A stretch of 10,131 nt of DNA. Origin: Alistipes sp. Its GTDB lineage: Bacteria > Bacteroidota > Bacteroidia > Bacteroidales > Rikenellaceae. The translations under genes were made by a program, and so were the position numbers. Where the stretch lies: positions 1 through 10,131 of the forward strand of contig JAQUZZ010000029.1 in the NCBI GenBank assembly GCA_028691095.1. Reading direction: 5' to 3'. The notes under the pieces were generated by a model, which was not told the origin of the DNA, searched no databases, and worked only from the letters and a program-made list of their open reading frames with translations. This document shows, piece after piece, positions 7,930-10,131 of this stretch. Each line of letters opens with the position of its first letter. Positions within the stretch are counted from its first letter, which is position 1.

Positions 7930-8031
7930 ATAACATGCGTTTTATGCATTTGAAGCACAACGCTCCCTTTGGGACGCGATGGGTTTCGATGGGTGAAACG
8001 GGGAAAGACGGAGAAACAAAGTGAAAAGAGA

Positions 8032-8067
8032 AACGCCGGATTGTAAGATGCAATCCAGCGTTTTTTT
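8032..8067 (+). terminator. Intrinsic terminator after the lipoprotein gene
   Basis: AACGC-c-GGATTG (8032-8043) pairs with CAATCC-a-GCGTT (8051-8062), with one mismatched pair, around a 7-base loop, and a run of seven T (8061-8067) follows at once. It lies about 100 bp after the lipoprotein stop codon and just before the nadC promoter elements, so it insulates the two genes. Confidence 0.9.
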
Positions 8068-8068
8068 G

Positions 8069-8086
8069 TACTTTTGCCTATCTTTG
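8069..8086 (+). promoter_or_regulatory. Two tandem TAnnTTTG elements, predicted nadC promoter
   Basis: TACTTTTG (8069-8076) and TATCTTTG (8079-8086) both match the Bacteroidota -7 consensus TAnnTTTG exactly and lie two bases apart. They begin one base after the terminator T-run. Neither has a clear TTTG at the usual -33 distance, which would fall inside the terminator stem. Transcription would start near 8083-8095, giving a leader of about 70 nt before nadC. Confidence 0.55.
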
Positions 8087-8160
8087 TGTTTTGGAGCCTG
8101 TTTTGAGCCGCGAAGCAAGGGGTGGCCTTGAAATGGGAGGAATGTGATAAATTCTGAGTT

Positions 8161-9027
8161 ATGAAACCTGAATATATTCCCTTTGTGGATGACCTGATCG
8201 AATTGGCGATTCGGGAGGATATTGGAGATGGCGACCACTCCTCGTTGGCTTGTATTCCGGCTGAGGAGCGTGGACGAATGAAACTACTGGTCAAGCAGGC
8301 CGGTGTGTTGGCGGGCGTGGAGGTTGCCGAGCGTGTGTTGCGTCGGTTGGATCCCGCCATGCAGATGGAGCGTCGCATCGAGGATGGGGCGCGTGTGACA
8401 CCCGGAGAGGTGGCTTTTTATGTCGAAGGACGGGTGATCTCCCTGTTGCAGGCGGAGCGGATTCTGCTCAACATCATGCAGCGGATGAGTGGGGTTGCCA
8501 CCCAGACGGCGGTCTACGTGAAGGAGCTGGAGGGGTTGAAAACCGCCGTGCTCGACACGCGGAAGACGACCCCCGGAATGCGGGTGCTCGACAAAATGGC
8601 GGTAGCTCTTGGTGGAGGTAAGAATCATCGCATGGGTCTCTTTGATATGGTGATCCTCAAGGACAATCACATCGACTTTGCCGGAGGCATTACCCAGGCG
8701 GTGCGGAAAACGCAGGCTTATCTGAAGGCGAAGCAGAAAGCAATTCCGATTGAGGTTGAGGTGCGGAGTATGGAGGATGTTCGCGAAGCGATGGCCGTGG
8801 GAGGAATCGACCGCATCATGTTGGATAACTTCACACCGGCGATGACCCGCGAGGCGGTGGAGTTGATCGCAGGCCGTTACGAAACCGAATCTTCGGGAGG
8901 CATCACCTTGCGGAATTTGCGGGAGTATGCCCTGTGTGGGGTCGATTTTATCTCGGTGGGGGCATTGACCCATCAGATTAAGAGTTTGGATCTAAGTCTG
9001 AAAGCCTGTCCGATGGAGGAGCGGTAA
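8161..9027 (+). CDS. nadC: Nicotinate-nucleotide pyrophosphorylase (quinolinate phosphoribosyltransferase, carboxylating)
   Basis: NadC joins quinolinate to PRPP with loss of CO2 to make nicotinic acid mononucleotide, the step where de novo synthesis enters the NAD pathway. The 288 residues are the usual length. The N-terminal domain begins with LAIREDIGDGDHSS (15-28). The barrel domain carries ERILLN (99-104), LDTRKTTPGMR (131-141), GGGKNHR (151-157), LKDNH (166-170), EVEV (198-201), LDNF (221-224) and SVGALTH (265-271). These include the Arg, Lys and His residues expected to hold quinolinate and the acidic residues that bind Mg-PRPP. The ATG at 8161 gives the standard start just before the first helix. 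No nadA or nadB is in view, so these would have to lie elsewhere. It sits between the lipoprotein terminator and the peptidase gene and has its own likely promoter. Confidence 0.97.
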   Translation: MKPEYIPFVDDLIELAIREDIGDGDHSSLACIPAEERGRMKLLVKQAGVLAGVEVAERVLRRLDPAMQMERRIEDGARVTPGEVAFYVEGRVISLLQAERILLNIMQRMSGVATQTAVYVKELEGLKTAVLDTRKTTPGMRVLDKMAVALGGGKNHRMGLFDMVILKDNHIDFAGGITQAVRKTQAYLKAKQKAIPIEVEVRSMEDVREAMAVGGIDRIMLDNFTPAMTREAVELIAGRYETESSGGITLRNLREYALCGVDFISVGALTHQIKSLDLSLKACPMEER

Positions 9028-9093
9028 ACGCAACGGGGCTTGGGTTGCAACGAAATCGTGGTAGAGCCGACCCGACGGTGAGCCGTGTGGAGG

Positions 9094-9125
9094 TTGCGGA
9101 TGGATACGCTAAGGGGCTTTCTTTG
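9094..9125 (+). promoter_or_regulatory. Possible promoter of the S9 peptidase gene
   Basis: TTG at 9094-9096 and TTTCTTTG at 9118-9125 are separated by 21 bases, close to the Bacteroidota -33/-7 layout; the -7 element has one mismatch to TAnnTTTG. The expected start near 9132 would give a short leader of about 18 nt to the ATG at 9150, followed by an A-rich stretch (9146-9150). Confidence 0.4.
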
Positions 9126-9149
9126 TGATTATTTAATAGGCGCTGAAAA

Positions 9150-10131
9150 ATGATGGATGATAAAGCGGGCGCGAGGTGTCTCCTTCGCGCCTTTTTTTGT
9201 TTGATAGGAGTGATGAGTATGGAATTCTCGGAAATGACGGCACAGGGTCGCTTCGATTATGGTGCGATCCGGCGCAACGAATTTACCCCACGCAGTGTGG
9301 AGGGGGTGCGGAGTATGAAGGATGGGGAGCATTATACCGTATTGCGAGAGGGGAAGATTCTGCGGTATGACTACCGCACCGGCACGCAGTGTGACCTCTT
9401 GTTCGATCCCGCAGCGGTGACCCCTCAGGTGCAGGTTGAGGCTTACGAATTCAGTGGGGATGAGCGTTTCTTGTTGCTCACCACCGAGAAACATCCGATC
9501 TATCGTCGTTCCTATACGGCTCTCTACTGGATCTATGATCTGACGCAACACACGTTACGTCCCCTCTCGACACAGGGCGCTCAGCAGCAGGCTCTCTTCT
9601 CACCGAAGGGAGACCGAGTGGCGTTTGTGCGGGAGAATGATTTGTGGGTCGTATCGCTCGACACGGGAGAGGAGAGCCGAATCACCCAAGATGGAGTGCG
9701 GAATCAGATCCTGAACGGCTTGCCCGATTGGGTCTACGAGGAGGAGTTCGCCTTTGCGCGCGCCTTTGCTTGGTCGCCGGACGGGACCCGGATTGCATGG
9801 CTCCGTTTTGATGAGCGTCGGGTGAGGGAGTATCATCTGCCGCGCTTCCAAGGCGCCCTCTATCCCGAAGATTACACCTTCAAATACCCGAAAGCGGGCG
9901 AGGAGAACTCCCAGGTGGCGTTACGCGTCTATGACTTTGCGTCGGAGCGGACGGTGTCGGTCGAGGTGGGGACGGAGCCGGATCAATACTTGCCGCGCCT
10001 CTTTTGGACGCCCTCCGGCGACTTGGGGTTCTATCGGCTGAATCGGGCTCAGAATCATTTTGAGGTGTTGCTCAGTGATGCCGAAGGCCGTTCGCGCGTG
10101 ATCTATGAGGAGCAGGATGTCCGTTATGTGG
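9150..10131 (+). CDS. Dipeptidyl-peptidase IV family S9 peptidase (partial, C-terminus beyond right edge)
   Basis: This is the N-terminal part of a DPP-IV (S9B) serine exopeptidase, which cuts dipeptides, usually X-Pro, from peptide N-termini; in Bacteroidales such enzymes normally act in the periplasm. The frame is open to 10131. The part seen is the eight-bladed propeller domain: FTPRSVEGVRSMKDGEHYT, TALYWIYDL, FSPKGDRVAFVREN, then DWVYEEEF (193-200 counting from the 9150 start), which matches the substrate-binding Glu pair motif of human DPP4, then WSPDGTRIAWLRFDE and YPKAGEEN. The catalytic hydrolase domain with Ser/Asp/His lies outside the window. The start is uncertain: from ATG 9150 (or 9153) the first 23 residues look like a weak signal peptide (Lys and Arg, then CLLRAFFCLIGVM), while ATG 9219 would leave no export signal. 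I prefer 9150 because the enzyme should be exported and a promoter-like site lies just upstream. Confidence 0.9.
   Translation, partial: MMDDKAGARCLLRAFFCLIGVMSMEFSEMTAQGRFDYGAIRRNEFTPRSVEGVRSMKDGEHYTVLREGKILRYDYRTGTQCDLLFDPAAVTPQVQVEAYEFSGDERFLLLTTEKHPIYRRSYTALYWIYDLTQHTLRPLSTQGAQQQALFSPKGDRVAFVRENDLWVVSLDTGEESRITQDGVRNQILNGLPDWVYEEEFAFARAFAWSPDGTRIAWLRFDERRVREYHLPRFQGALYPEDYTFKYPKAGEENSQVALRVYDFASERTVSVEVGTEPDQYLPRLFWTPSGDLGFYRLNRAQNHFEVLLSDAEGRSRVIYEEQDVRYV
9168..9198 (+). terminator. GC-rich hairpin plus T-run after nadC (overlaps peptidase 5' codons)
   Basis: GGCGCGAGG (9168-9176) pairs with CCTTCGCGCC (9182-9191), one T bulged, around the loop TGTCT, and seven T follow (9192-9198). By form this is a good intrinsic terminator for nadC, 140 bp after its stop. 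However, the same bases can be read in frame as residues of the signal-peptide region of the S9 peptidase if that starts at 9150. If so, translation would disrupt the hairpin on peptidase mRNA. Confidence 0.6.

Noticed and set aside
1..10131. Mobile elements, CRISPR arrays, tRNA/rRNA genes, defence systems
   Set aside because: I saw no transposase or integrase motifs, no spaced direct repeats, no tRNA-like cloverleaf and no defence-type domains; repeats in 6580-7480 are coding beta-helix rungs.

Overview
The window reads as a piece of a Bacteroidales chromosome. The grounds are: IlvC closely follows the Bacteroides-type class I sequence as I remember it; TAnnTTTG-type promoter elements precede genes; starts have A-rich leaders rather than Shine-Dalgarno sequences; there is a Bacteroidota-style lipoprotein with an acidic stretch after the lipobox cysteine; and a dipeptidyl-peptidase IV-like S9 peptidase is present. 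The fairly GC-rich coding sequence would suit Rikenellaceae (Alistipes-like), but I cannot fix the genus from the sequence alone.

Positions 1-5321 (minus strand) hold a branched-chain amino acid operon, transcribed right to left: ilvD, ilvB, ilvN, ilvC. Together the products make the common part of the isoleucine/valine pathway: acetohydroxyacid synthase (catalytic IlvB plus regulatory IlvN), ketol-acid reductoisomerase (IlvC, cut by the left window edge after 329 codons) and dihydroxy-acid dehydratase (IlvD). The operon seems to start at a promoter near 5511-5518. It has a leader of roughly 180 nt with an imperfect hairpin and two short reading frames, the second ending four bases before ilvD. 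The 168-bp ilvD-ilvB spacer holds two adjacent hairpins, and the ilvN-ilvC gap is 114 bp.

Positions 5322-5829 are the spacer between the divergent ilvD and lipoprotein genes. Positions 5830-7929 (plus strand) encode a 699-residue lipoprotein with a Cthe_2159/DUF4353-like right-handed beta-helix, about twelve visible rungs and a Gly-rich tail. It is probably a cell-surface carbohydrate-binding protein. A strong intrinsic terminator follows at 8032-8067.

Positions 8161-9027 (plus strand) encode nadC (quinolinate phosphoribosyltransferase, NAD synthesis), preceded by two TAnnTTTG elements. From about 9150 to the right edge runs the N-terminal part of a DPP-IV family S9 peptidase. Its likely signal-peptide codons coincide with a GC-rich hairpin and T-run that looks like a nadC terminator, so its start is uncertain.

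Most of the window is ordinary housekeeping metabolism. I see no mobile element, CRISPR array, RNA gene or clear new system. The points most worth a second look are the ilvD leader, the terminator/signal-peptide overlap and the beta-helix lipoprotein.
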